Shown piece after piece: positions 1 through 10,182 of a DNA stretch of 55,904 nucleotides; within the stretch, counting starts at the first letter, position 1; each line of letters opens with the position of its first letter. The DNA comes from Laetiporus sulphureus 93-53. Taxonomy: Eukaryota; Basidiomycota; Agaricomycetes; Polyporales; Laetiporaceae. Where the stretch lies: positions 1 through 55,904 of the forward strand of contig NW_024468609.1 in NCBI RefSeq assembly GCF_001632365.1, written 5' to 3'. The position numbers were made by a program, and so were the translations under genes. The notes beneath the pieces were generated by a model. It was given only the letters and a program-made list of their open reading frames with translations, ran no database searches and was not told the DNA's origin.

Positions 1-220
1 TCGAGCGTATTTGCGAAATTCATCACAATCATCAGTGGCCCGCAGTCAGGGACAAGACCAGGTTTTTGTGGCAACCCTTCGTCAAGGTCATTCATCAAGA
101 TCTTTGGTTGCTGCGAAACCAACGCTCGGGACGAGTAATTGCTCGACAGGCCACGATCACGAATAGGCATATCACCGAGTTCGAAGAACATCTTCGAGAA
201 ATAGAGGAAGAATTGTAAAT

Positions 221-1930
221 ATGACGACTCCCACCCCAAATGATCCAAGCTTCTCTCGTGCTCCATCTCCGGAGCTTCCCGCACGTCTTAATATTGTATT
301 GCAACCCCCGAATCCTATCATTCGTCAAGCCCTTGCCGACACAGCGCCCCCAAATGCGAACATACCCAAAAATGTGAAGAATTGGGTAGTTGATCTGGTC
401 ACAAACGTGGTGGAAGAAATGCGTCAACAAACTGTAGCGCATTATGAAAATCTTATCCAGCACCAAGCGCATACAATGGAACGTAACACCACGGAATTTC
501 ACAATCAAACGGTCTTCTTAGACCAACATCGTCAACAATCCGAGTCTCGAATTTCAGACTTGGAGAAAACCTCGTCAGCCCTATTCGAGGATAACAAGGC
601 CACTAACGAATCGTTGGTGGCATTTGACGATGAGATCAAGGATCTCCAAACCAGGATGGAAGACCTGAAGAAATCACACGATCGACTTCGCGCATGGGCA
701 TCTACACAGGGACGGAAGGCAGGGCAAGGCGGTACCAATGTCGACGACATGGACGACGACGATGAGCCGTCGTTTGGTCGCAAGGGTAAAGGCGTAAAGA
801 TTGACCAACCAGAGAAATATGGTGGCAATAAGGACGGAGTCAATCTCGACGATTGGCTCAAACAAGTAATGCTCTGGTTGAAATATACCGGACATACCAA
901 AGATGAGTCCAAAATAATGTCTACCCTCTTGCTCCTGAAAGGAGGAGCACGTGAATACATGCGACATTGGATCACCGAAATAAACGAAAACAACAAGGCA
1001 CCCGGAACTTGGGCAGAGTTCGTCTCAGAACTTCGCACGGCATACGAATCATTGGACAAGGACGACAAAAAGCGAACGGAGTTAGAAGCCTTCGTCAAGA
1101 AGGATCATCGAGACTTCCGAAAGTTCGCAGAAGACTTCCGTCCAAAGGCAACAGGTACAGGCTTCTCGGATCAAGATTTGATTGAAAAGATTAAGAAACA
1201 TATTCCGGAGAAAACGTGGCTGCTCATGCTGGCGGACACGACTAAGGACAACTGGCCCAAGAAGTGGACCGAGTTCCTTACATTCGCACTCCGGATATTT
1301 ACATCACTACAACGAGAAGGCCACCATGCCAAGGCCGAAACCAAGGATCCGAATGCTATGGAGGTTGACGCAGTCGGGAAGAAGGGAAAGAGTAAATCGG
1401 GCAAAGCGCGAAGCGTGCAACATGACAAGTTGGTTTGCGCCAACTGCAAGAAGAACAAGCCAACGTTCTTCAAATCGTCGAAACGTTTCAGCAAGTATTG
1501 CACCGATTGTTTCAAATTGGACCATGTCAAGAAGCAGATTGAGAAGGAGAAGGAGGCAGCCGCGAAGAAGAAGGACGGGAAGAAGAAGGACGACGCCAGG
1601 AACAAATCCAAGTCGTCCAAGACGCGACAAGTAGCATCGGATTCCGCTTCATCCGATAGCAAAATGGACATGGACAGTGGCCCCGACATCAAGAAGCACA
1701 AGAGCTCTTCCTCTAAGACTAAGGGGAAGGGTAAGGAGACAGCTGCGCATATCAGCGACCGCAGCATCCACTCGGAAAGCGAGCCTGATGCATCCGAGTC
1801 GGACGAAGATTTCGCCGCGATCCTCTCAAGGCTCAGGCGCCTGAGGGCGAATGGATCCAGTTCATCAAGAAAGGCAGGAGAAGGCTCTTCGAGGAAGGAT
1901 CGGAAGGGTTTTCTCAAAGGGGATCTGTAG
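221..1930 (+). CDS. Gag capsid/nucleocapsid protein of the Ty3/Gypsy element
   Basis: This open frame of 569 codons encodes the structural protein that packages the element RNA into cytoplasmic particles. Residues about 80-165 are predicted coiled coil. Residues about 200-330 fit the retrotransposon Gag domain, with a DDWLKQVMLWLKY start and helices ending near FRKFAEDF. After residue 380 the protein is strongly basic and Lys/Ser rich. Instead of the usual CCHC knuckle it has two CxxC pairs about 20 residues apart (CANC and CTDC, nt 1436-1515), which suggests a zinc-ribbon-like finger for nucleic-acid binding. The start is the first ATG after an AT-rich leader. A -1 slippery heptamer lies just before the stop, so Gag and Gag-Pol would be made in a fixed ratio. 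The reading frame has no breaks. Confidence 0.88.
   Translation: MTTPTPNDPSFSRAPSPELPARLNIVLQPPNPIIRQALADTAPPNANIPKNVKNWVVDLVTNVVEEMRQQTVAHYENLIQHQAHTMERNTTEFHNQTVFLDQHRQQSESRISDLEKTSSALFEDNKATNESLVAFDDEIKDLQTRMEDLKKSHDRLRAWASTQGRKAGQGGTNVDDMDDDDEPSFGRKGKGVKIDQPEKYGGNKDGVNLDDWLKQVMLWLKYTGHTKDESKIMSTLLLLKGGAREYMRHWITEINENNKAPGTWAEFVSELRTAYESLDKDDKKRTELEAFVKKDHRDFRKFAEDFRPKATGTGFSDQDLIEKIKKHIPEKTWLLMLADTTKDNWPKKWTEFLTFALRIFTSLQREGHHAKAETKDPNAMEVDAVGKKGKSKSGKARSVQHDKLVCANCKKNKPTFFKSSKRFSKYCTDCFKLDHVKKQIEKEKEAAAKKKDGKKKDDARNKSKSSKTRQVASDSASSDSKMDMDSGPDIKKHKSSSSKTKGKGKETAAHISDRSIHSESEPDASESDEDFAAILSRLRRLRANGSSSSRKAGEGSSRKDRKGFLKGDL
1906..1912 (+). other. Candidate programmed -1 frameshift site G_GGT_TTT between gag and pol
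   Basis: In the gag frame the codons read aaG GGT TTT, an exact X_XXY_YYZ slippery heptamer. It ends 15 nt before the gag stop codon begins. Slipping back one base enters the frame that reads without interruption from upstream of the gag stop into the aspartic protease. Heptamers of this form are the established signal for -1 frameshifting in retroviruses and LTR elements. I could not assess a downstream pseudoknot. Confidence 0.6.
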
Positions 1931-4432
1931 GCAGCTCGTCAGAGTCCCCAGAACATTATATAAGACCTGTACATTTAGCACCCGAATCAGACACCTCTGT
2001 AGATCGTCGCAACGCAGAGGATGATAATGTAACAATAAAGAATTCGTCTCCAAATTTATCATCATTCTATTTACCAGTTACATTATGGGTGTACGGCAAA
2101 AAATCGAGCGCCGAAGCTCTAGTCGACTCAGGAGCATATTCCATGTACATCAGCAAGCGATTCGTAAAAAACAATCGAATTGCGACCTCCAAGCTAAACA
2201 CTACATACAAAGTGTACAATGCTGACGGATCCCAAAATAAACATGGTGAAATAACCGAATATGTAAAAGCATATCTCAAAGTCGGAGATCATGGTTCCAC
2301 CCACCGTCTGCTAGTCACGGACATCGGGAAGTTAGACATGATCATTGGGATGTCATATTTACGTCAGCATAACCCAGAAATCAACTGGCAAGCTGGAGAA
2401 TGAAAATATTCACGATGCCCGAGTACGTGTCACCACCAGAGGCTTCGTAAAAAAACAACAAGCCATTGCGAGAGAGGAAGCTGAAGAAATCTCGCAACGA
2501 GCACAACAAGTGGCAGATGAGGAGCCAACTGCATTCCGAATGTTTAATGGACACAACATCGATGCAGTAAATCCTATCATCTCGTGGGTCGAAATGGATG
2601 ACCCCGAAGCCGAACAAATAGCCCGCATGATACTTTCCATAGCAGATTGCGGCTATGCTGAACCAGAAGAAGACCTGAAAGAAGCGGCACCCCAGTCAAA
2701 CACTGGCAGCCCAGAAGATCAGGTTATTAATGAAGTAGAATCTTGGGAAAAACTAGTACCAGATTATCTACATTCATTTGGTGATGTCTTCTCCAAGAAA
2801 GCATCCGAAAGGATGCCAACTCGAAAGCTTTACGATCATGCAATCGAGTTTGAAGAAGAACATGAATTACCACGACCAAGCAAACTCTATCCTATGAATC
2901 CGGAGGAAAGAAATTCCTTAGATTCATGGATCGACGAAAATCTAGCAAAAGGCTACATTCGAAAATCGAAATCACCTATTGCTGCCCCGGTATTCTTTGT
3001 CAAGAAGAAGGACGGCACACTAAGACTGGTACAAGATTACCGAAAACTTAATGCTATAACCAAGAAGAATCGCTTCCCTATTCCACGAATAAGCGAGCTT
3101 ATCGATCAGCTCAGTAACGCGTCAATATTCACCAAGCTGGATCTCAGATGGGAATACAACAATGTTCGCATCCGCAAGGGTGACGAATGGAAAACAGCTT
3201 TTGTGACGCATCGCGGTTTATATGAAGCCACGGTTATGTTTTTCGGTTTCTGTAATGCACCAGCCACCTTCCAACACATGATGAATGAGATCTTAGATGA
3301 TCTTATTCGGGAAGGTCATGTGATCGTCTACCTCGATGATATCCTAATCTTCACTAACGATTTGAAACAACATCGGAAAATTACCAAAGATGTAATTAAA
3401 AGATTACGGGACAACGACCTGTTTGCCAAACCAGAAAAGTGCTTTTTCGAACAACCTTCGATTGAGTACTTAGGGATGATTATCTCTAAAGGTGAGGTCC
3501 GTATGGATCCTCAAAAGGTCGCAGGTGTACTCGACTGGCCTGAGCCCAAGAAGGTTAAGCAAGTCCAAGCTTTTCTGGGGTTCGCAAATTTCTATCGTCG
3601 ATTCATTGAAGAATTTGCCAAAAAGTCTCGACCACTCAATATCCTTACACGAAAGGATCAGAAATGGGTATGGAGCGAAGAGCAACAACAATCATTCGAT
3701 GCTCTCAAGAAAGCTTTCACAACAGCTCCAATTCTGGCATTACCGGATGATACGCATCCATTCCGGTTAGAAACGGATTCCAGCAATTTTGCCACTGGGG
3801 CATGCCTCGAACAACTCAAAGACGATGGGTTGTGGCATCCAATCGCATTCTATTCGAAAAGCCTCAATGAGGCAGAGCGGAACTATGAAATCTATGACAA
3901 AGAGATGCTCGCAATCATTTGAGCGTTGGAAGAATACCGACAACATCTCGAAGGTCATCCGCTCCCAGTCGAAATATGGTCCGATCACCAGAACTTAACC
4001 TATTTCAAATCAGCACAAAAGCTGACGAGACGGCAAGCTCGATGGTCGTTATATCTTACACGGTTCAACATCCAACTACATCACAAACCAGGGAAATCAA
4101 TGCATCGCGCAGATCCTCTGTCCAGGAGGCCAGATCATGAAGAGGGGGTAAATCTCGATAATTCCGACAAAACTCTGCTCAAACCGGAATATTTCGCGAT
4201 TAAAGCTATTCAACATACCCATCTTGCAGTCGTCACAGATCATGATTTGGTGGACAAGATCAAGGAGGCGTTACAAGACGACAATGTGAACAAATCATAT
4301 CAAGACCTACTCAAGAAAGGACAACGAGAGTTCTCGAAAGGACTCGAAGACTGGAACTTCGAAAGTGGGATATTGCTATACCGAGGCAAAGTCTATGTGC
4401 CGAAAGCAGATAATAAGGAATCACTTAGATGA
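1907..4432 (+). pseudogene. Pol, N-terminal part: aspartic protease, reverse transcriptase, RNase H (disrupted)
   Basis: The pol frame lies at -1 to gag and overlaps its end. The protease shows the catalytic DSG (LVDSGAYS, nt about 2119-2142). The reverse transcriptase has KLDLRWEYNNVRI, an FGF-NAPATFQ motif and the YLDD catalytic box (nt about 3328-3340). RNase H follows, with TDSSNFATGA and the DHQNL region. There are three kinds of break. A TGA at 2401-2403 lies between protease and RT, directly before a C-P-x-x-C linker motif. An A7 run at 2449-2455 shifts the frame by one base. A TGA at 3920-3922 lies within RNase H. Another TGA at 4430-4432 separates RNase H from the integrase zinc finger. 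At 3920 and 4430 the family consensus residue is Arg, so CGA to TGA is the simplest origin. The core motifs are otherwise well preserved. Confidence 0.85.
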
Positions 4433-6289
4433 GAAATCGTCCAGCGTCATCATGAAACTGCCAGTGCAGGTCATCCTGGAAGATGGAAGACATATGAGAT
4501 GTTATCTCGTAATTACTGGTGGCCGGGAATGTCCACTTACGTCAAAAAGTATGTTGGTTCTTGCGACCTTTGTCAACGCAACAAGAACATCAATCAGCCA
4601 AAATACAGAGAATTACAGCCAAATGAGGTTCCAACAGAACCTTGGGAAATTGTCTCTGTTGACTTAATCACTCAATTACCAGAATCCCATGGATTCAACG
4701 CAATTATGGTAGTTGTCGATCGTTTGACCAAACGAGCGCATTTCTTTGCAATCACCAATGAGTTCTCAGCATCAGACCTTGCCCGTACTTTCTATGAAAG
4801 GGTATGGACACAGCATGGTCTTCCGAGACAGATTATCTCGGACAGAGGTACTCAGTTTGCAAGCGCATTATTCCAGGAAGTATGCAAACTCCTCGGAATA
4901 CAATCAACAATGTCATCTGCATATCATCCGGAGACCGATGGTCAAACTGAAAGAACAAATCAGTCGCTAGAGCAATATCTTCGTATTTATACGGATAAAC
5001 GCGTGGAAGACTGGAGTACACTACTCCCAACTGCCGAATTCGCCTATAACAATCAGGCCTCTGAAGCCACTAAGAATTCGCCATTCTTTGTCGAATACGG
5101 TAGACATCCACGTGCAGAACCAACAATAATGGACCCTATAAAGCATAATACGCTAGATTCCATAATGCAGGCACGAGTAGAAGCGCAAGAGCAAGCAAAA
5201 GCAGCCATTCTATTGGCAGCCGAGCACATGAAGTGGTACTACGATCAATCCGTACGACCCGCACCTTTCAAAGTTGGAGATCAAGTATTACTCTCCACTA
5301 AAGATTGGCAGACATCGAGAGCCAAACTGGCACAACGGAGAGATGGACCCTTCGAAATCGTAGAAAAACTAGGACCAGTCACATATAGACTCAAAATGCC
5401 ACGACAATACGGCGTTCATCCAGTTTTTCATGCGTCCAAGCTCACGCTCTACCACAAAGATGAAATACCAGATCGCACTCTCAGACCCTGTCCTCCTATT
5501 AAGAAGAAGACTGGCGAAGAATGGGAAGTCGAATACATAGTCGACTCTCGCGTCATTCGTGGCAAACTTCAATATTTGGTGCATTGGAAGGGTTATTCTA
5601 AAGCCAAAGAAACTTGGGAACCCGCAGCAAATTTGAAGAAATCTCCGCGTCTCATCAAGGAATTTCACAGAAAATATCCTGACGCACCTCAACCAATATC
5701 TCTCATTGATACAACTCCGGTCGATGGCGTTTTTCCACCCAGGAGAACAGGTCAAGTCTATGACCCCGCCACTGATACCATTCAGATATACGATCAGGAT
5801 AGAGATGATTGGGATCATTCTAGAGATCTTCAAATTACATTAGACAATCCAAATGCACACGCACCAAAATATGCCCATGAAGACGATGCTGGAATGGATT
5901 TAGCCGCATCAGAACCAACAACCATCCGAGCACACTCAAGAGGATTGGTATCCACAGGACTTCATTTTACAACACCTCGAGGGACCTATGGTCGAATTGC
6001 ACCACGAAGTGGGTTAGCTGTCAAAGGCATTGACGTAGGGGCTGGTGTTATCGACAGAGGATACACAGGCGAAATCAAGATTTTGCTAATCAATAATACA
6101 AATGATGACTTCACAGTCAATTTGGGCGATCGGGTTGCTCAACTTATCATTGAACGTATTATTACCCCTGTCGTTTCACTGGTTGATTACCTCAAACCCT
6201 CAGCCCGAGGTCACCGTGGATTTGGTTCAACAGGCGATAATTACTTCCAGAAACCACGCAAAAAGCCAGATTCGGGACGAACTGTCTAG
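4433..6289 (+). pseudogene. Pol, C-terminal part: integrase, chromodomain and fused dUTPase
   Basis: This stretch is open from after the TGA at 4430 to the stop at 6287-6289, but it is cut off from RT by that stop. The first ATG is at 4499. It starts with the HHCC zinc finger (HHETASAGH, then CDLC). The DDE integrase core follows, with Asp in SVDLITQLP, Asp in ISDRGTQF and Glu in [10 protein letters not shown] chromodomain ([26 protein letters not shown]; nt about 5520-5680) would target insertion to marked chromatin. After a linker of about 60 residues comes a complete trimeric-type dUTPase (nt about 5850-6240). All five motifs are present: [36 protein letters not shown] and the Gly-rich [10 protein letters not shown] tail. 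A dUTPase would limit uracil incorporation into element cDNA. The catalytic motifs look intact. Confidence 0.88.
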
Positions 6290-6298
6290 AAGGGGGGG
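6288..6298 (+). other. Polypurine tract of the Ty3/Gypsy element
   Basis: The purine run AGAAGGGGGGG overlaps the pol stop codon and ends three bases before the TGTC start of the 3' LTR. This is the expected position and composition of the plus-strand DNA primer of an LTR element. Confidence 0.8.
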
Positions 6299-6301
6299 TA
6301 C

Positions 6302-6948
6302 TGTCACAGATTTTCACGTTTTCACCTCTGCACGTGACCAAGACATCACTTGACATCAGCGCTAGGCTGTTCAGAAAGGAACGAACCGGTACGCGAAGTA
6401 CTAACAGTCCTAGGCGCCCCGAAGGTCCAGGTCTAGTCACGTGACATATCACGTGATATCCACACATGTGACAAGTAGCGCTGGTATCAGGTAAGCCTAA
6501 CTTATACAGTAATATCATCCCACCTAGAAGCAACGGTCGGACTCCGGAAGAATCCAACGAAGGGGATACACGACACCGGAGATATGTCCTTAAGGGTATA
6601 TTAGTTCACATACACGAGGTAGATAGATACCACGCCACCGGAGATGTAGCCATTACAGGCAATACCATTCCCATGGTCTTACTAAGTAGTTCGGAGATTC
6701 GGCATACATGACAGACGTAGTCTGACAGGTAGTGGTAACCAATCAGACAATGTCCATTAGCTAGCGGTTCTGGGGTATCAGGGTACCAAGGGTCCCTCCG
6801 CTCATGTATATAAGCCAGAGCTCTGAGGCGTCTAAGTCCCCCAGACTTATTCTCATCTCTGCTACGCCTATCCATACAGTGTCACCAGCGACCACTTGCA
6901 AGTCGCTGCTTTACCTTGATCATTTTTGTGTCCATCCTTACGTCGACA
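6302..6948 (+). repeat. 3' LTR of the Ty3/Gypsy element (about 647 bp)
   Basis: The LTR begins TGTCACAG directly after the polypurine tract. A TATA-type promoter (TATATAAG, about 6806-6813) is followed by a pyrimidine-rich stretch, consistent with an RNA polymerase II start in the R region. The 3' edge is placed at GTCGACA, forming the TGTC/GACA terminal inverted repeat. An end at 6951 is also possible. Without the 5' LTR, neither LTR divergence nor a target duplication can be measured. Confidence 0.7.
6806..6813 (+). promoter_or_regulatory. TATA box inside the LTR
   Basis: TATATAAG lies about 140 bases before the proposed LTR end, the usual place for an LTR promoter. No other core promoter element was recognised. 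Confidence 0.5.
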
Positions 6949-7269
6949 ACAGTCAGTAAGTGTTTGATCATAAAGTCATAGGCTTAGTCGGCGCTCTGCA
7001 TCCTAAGTTTGTGATAGATCCACTCGGAGAAAGGACGAGGACTGCTTGGTCAAAAATCCCAAGGATGACAATCAAAGCCAACAAGAGGGTCAGCAAAGAG
7101 TTCAACAGCAACTAGAGATAATGGTACACGAGAAGAGGCTAAAATTCATTTCTGAGTAAGTAAGATCTGTGGTCCATATCCCGTTAAATTCGGTCGATTA
7201 ACCTACATTTTGAAAGGAATGTCCATTGATGAATGATATCAGGCAGACATCAGAATATCAGCCCTATCG
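6949..7269. other. Intergenic, no gene seen
   Basis: About 320 bases separate the LTR from the recognisable end of the inositol monophosphatase relic. Part may be the lost C-terminus of that gene, but I see no residual similarity. Confidence 0.5.
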
Positions 7270-8154
7270 TGAATGAGCCTAAGCACAGTCAGTGCCATTT
7301 GGCTCCTTTCACGACTTTTGCAGGATTTCCTGCGAGTCTCTTGAAGGAGTCGCCCTTGGTGCGGATAACGTCCTCAGAGTGATCGGAACCCCGTTCGGCA
7401 CCTCCACATGAGTTCTAAGCGACAACAGCTCCGAGAAGCGGCTGAAACCCTGCATACCAATGAGAGCTTGAGAGAGAGACGGCAGAGGTCGTGGCTTAGC
7501 AATCGGCAGCTTCACCGGTGCACGTTTGCCATGCACGAGGTACGATCTCTGACCCTTTAGTACGCCGGCATACAACCGGCCGAGAAATGGGTTGTAGATT
7601 ACACCAAGCACAGGAGTCTTCTTGTATATCAGCCCGATCGAAATGCAGACATGCGGAAAGCTACGTACGAAATTTGTTGTCCTATTTACCATAGCATTCG
7701 AACTTGTACGCACATGAAGTGTGGAGAGCCGCACAAACGCACCGATTGGGTTAACGCAGAAAGTCGCTTCATCAGTCAAAAAAGGCCGAGCCCCAGCGGC
7801 GTACGACTCTTCTCCGATACTGTATGGTAAGTCGAAATGATGAGCATACAATCAAGTCGAGACAGTCACATCTTGTATAGAGCCTGCACTGGTGCGGCAT
7901 GAGGTCGGGCATTCAGAAGGCTACTCACAACTTAAAGTTTGGATGCTTCTCCCCAAGCTCCCCCTTCACAAGCTTTCGACCTTCACGTTGTACTCGGTCA
8001 CTAGATCAACCGGATTTTTCTGCTCGTTGACATTGCCTGATGAGAGAATCGCTTGCGAGCCTTGCAAGATGATCTCACCGGCAGAGCGAGTAAGAGAGAT
8101 GGTGAACTGCAGGATCGACTGCAGGTCCGTAGCCGACAACTCCGTGGACGACAT
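7270..8154 (-). pseudogene. Inositol monophosphatase family pseudogene
   Basis: Read on the minus strand, the segment from 8154 begins MSSTELSATDLQSIL and continues with NPVDLVTEYN, the N-terminus of a Mg-dependent inositol monophosphatase. The family segments IGEESYAAG, LTDEATFCVNPI, TTNFVRSFPHVCISIG and GVIYNPFLGRLYAGV follow. Several defects are visible. The frame is lost right after KVESL near 7965, where one base seems missing before the KGELGEKHPNF segment. The catalytic WVDPIDGTT region reads VNPI, with Asp changed to Asn, and its intron acceptor AG appears to be lost. A further shift lies near 7420, after which the expected KGDSFKRLAGNPA segment continues in another frame. The C-terminal WDxAAG motif is absent. 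The family dephosphorylates inositol phosphates in the cytosol, but this copy cannot encode a working enzyme. Confidence 0.8.
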
Positions 8155-8956
8155 ACTGTCCGAGTCGATTGGACCTTCTGGTGTTCAACAGAAAGCGAGC
8201 TCAACAGCACAATGTTGAACAGTTGAACGTTACATTCAGCAGTAATCTTGCTACCGTGACGCCTGCATAGCGGGTAGCTGTATCGGTAAGTCCGCCTTAC
8301 CTAGTGAATCTTGAGCTCTGCAATGGACAGTCAATGGTGCTCTAACAACTTCTCTCTCGACAAAGTGAAAGGGATTTTCTTAAATGCCTACCTTCGGCAC
8401 AACAATTTTCTTCTCATGCGTTACCTCGTATATAGATACCCCAGCGATGGATCGAAACGAATCAATTGTCCAATGAAATTCATGATAGAAGGGAGAATGT
8501 TGCCTATATAGACGTATAGAGGGCTAATAGCAGTGACCGTGCTAACCAGGCTATGGGCGCTATCTGGCGTTGCGCAGCGCGACAGGGATAAACACACTTT
8601 TTGCTGATGCACCTGATCATCGATCAACGTGGTTTATGTAGACACTTGCAGCCTCACGACAGACAGCAGTCTTGATTCTTCACCGTGCAGCCACCTGCCG
8701 CCCTTTCTTGCTAGCTCAAAACCCAACGTGTGCTGCTGCACCTGCTGGATTCCTGGGTACCAGGATAGTTCGACTGTGAAGTTTGAACGCATCCGTGTAC
8801 GAAAGCCAGCCTTCAAGCTTCTTGAATTTGAAGTCTTTCTTTCCGAACGGGTCGGTCATCATACACGACCCACTGACAGTGCATCAGTAATCCGCGTCTT
8901 GACCTACGCTGTGGGCACGGCGACACACACCCCGTAGCGATCATTAATCATTTGTC
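8155..8956. other. Intergenic, no gene seen
   Basis: About 800 bases between the monophosphatase relic and the lectin gene. Short open frames occur, but none has a recognisable domain or supporting splice sites. It presumably holds the lectin promoter. I saw no clear TATA box. Confidence 0.5.
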
Positions 8957-10182
8957 ATGCGAGATATCTACATTCCACCAGAGGGTCTGTACTTCCGCCT
9001 ACTCGGTTATGCCAGCAAGCACGTCCTCTTCTCGCGAACGAATGCGCTTCCGGAATTTGGTCATTCCGCCGAGATCGATGACGATGACGCCTCCCAGTAC
9101 TTTTCGCTCATTCATGGCACCGGCAAGAATGCGGGCCTGTACGCGATCAAGGGTAAAATGACGGGTAATGTGCTCTTCTCGCGCACCCATATGGATCCGC
9201 GCGTGGGACATATCGGTGGCGATGGGAAATATGGTGATAAGTGAGTCTTTCGGGACTCTCGGTGTGCAGTGTCGCGGGCTCACCGTCGCCGCTTCATCAG
9301 CTGGTTCAGGATCGAGCCGGGCGAGGGTCGGTACTTGGGGAATTTCCGACTCGTCATGCCCTCAGCCGGCGTGGCGCTGTTCTCGCGCACGCATATGGAG
9401 CCGCAGGTCTGGAACTACACCGCAAATGAGATTCATACAGATCACTATTTCAGCTTTCTTTTCGAGGCTGTGCACGTCGACAAGGTCGAGTACGACCTCA
9501 AGCTCGGTAGGATCGTCTCTTCGGCGAGAAGGGTACTCGCGTCGCAGACGTTCGAGAATCGTACGAAGCAGTTGCAGAGTACGACGCTCGAGTTGTGCGA
9601 GTCTGAGACACACAGCGGCATGTTTGAATACGGCGCGGGGTTCAACTTGGCCGCAGGCACTACGCTGAAAGGTGCGTGCGGCTGCTGCGTCCGTGTTTCT
9701 GTGGGTTGAACTATCCATCCTGCTTGCGCAGCAGCCGTACCTGAGGTTGACGAAACCGGGCTGACAGGAGACCCGTACTCCAACCGGGAGATGAGGTGGG
9801 GTGAGCGGAATGAGTTTGTGAAGAAGTACGTCGCGACTCTCCGGATGAACGCGGACCCTGGAGAGACCGTGCGGGCGATTGCGACCATACAAAAAGGTGA
9901 AATTGAGGTCCCATACACGATGTACCTAAGCTCGGAGAAGACGGGCGTCAAGCTGGAGTCGAAGGGACTCTGGCGAGGCGTATGGACATGGAACCTGCGT
10001 CTCTTCATTGAACCTGCATATTCCCATCACGAGCTAGGTGAGCGTCGCGGTCATTATGCGTGTGGATCGTGCGCCGATGGATTCTGTCAGATATGATTGA
10101 AAACAGTACGCCCTCTCGTGAGAGGAAGCTCGAATTTATTTCTCATTCATTTAGTACGCACCATAGGGAGCTCTTGCAATAG
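8957..10182 (+). CDS. Pore-forming beta-trefoil lectin, Laetiporus sulphureus lectin (LSL) type
   Basis: Four exons (8957-9240, 9301-9671, 9732-10037, 10091-10182) splice in frame to 350 residues. The introns are 60, 60 and 53 nt with GT-AG ends. The N-terminal half (residues about 1-150) is a beta-trefoil lectin. Its three-fold repeat shows as LFSRTNALPEFGHS, LFSRTHMDPRVGHI and LFSRTHMEPQVWNY. The C-terminal half (about 155-320) matches the aerolysin-like pore-forming module of the hemolytic lectin LSL, with a Ser/Thr-rich amphipathic beta region. Proteins of this type bind galactose or LacNAc glycans on target cells and assemble membrane pores. In fungi they are thought to deter grazers. 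There is no signal peptide, as usual for cytosolic mushroom lectins. The last about 30 residues form a short extra tail. All frames are open, so the gene looks functional. Confidence 0.88.

Larger units (their letters stand above)
1..6948 (+). mobile_element. Ty3/Gypsy chromovirus LTR retrotransposon, 5' LTR outside window
   Basis: The order gag, protease, reverse transcriptase, RNase H, integrase, chromodomain identifies a Ty3/Gypsy chromovirus. A dUTPase domain follows the chromodomain. The window opens inside the leader between the primer-binding site and gag, so the 5' LTR and its target-site copy are not visible. A polypurine tract and a 3' LTR starting with TGTC close the element. Gag is open. 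Pol carries three TGA stops and one frameshift, so this copy cannot make its own enzymes, although it looks only mildly decayed. The LTR 3' end is set at a GACA that mirrors TGTC, and it could be a few bases further on. Confidence 0.93.

Noticed and set aside
2401..4432. Selenocysteine or programmed readthrough of the pol TGA codons
   Set aside because: Three TGAs plus a homopolymer frameshift in one copy fit decay better, and fungi of this group lack a selenocysteine system as far as known.
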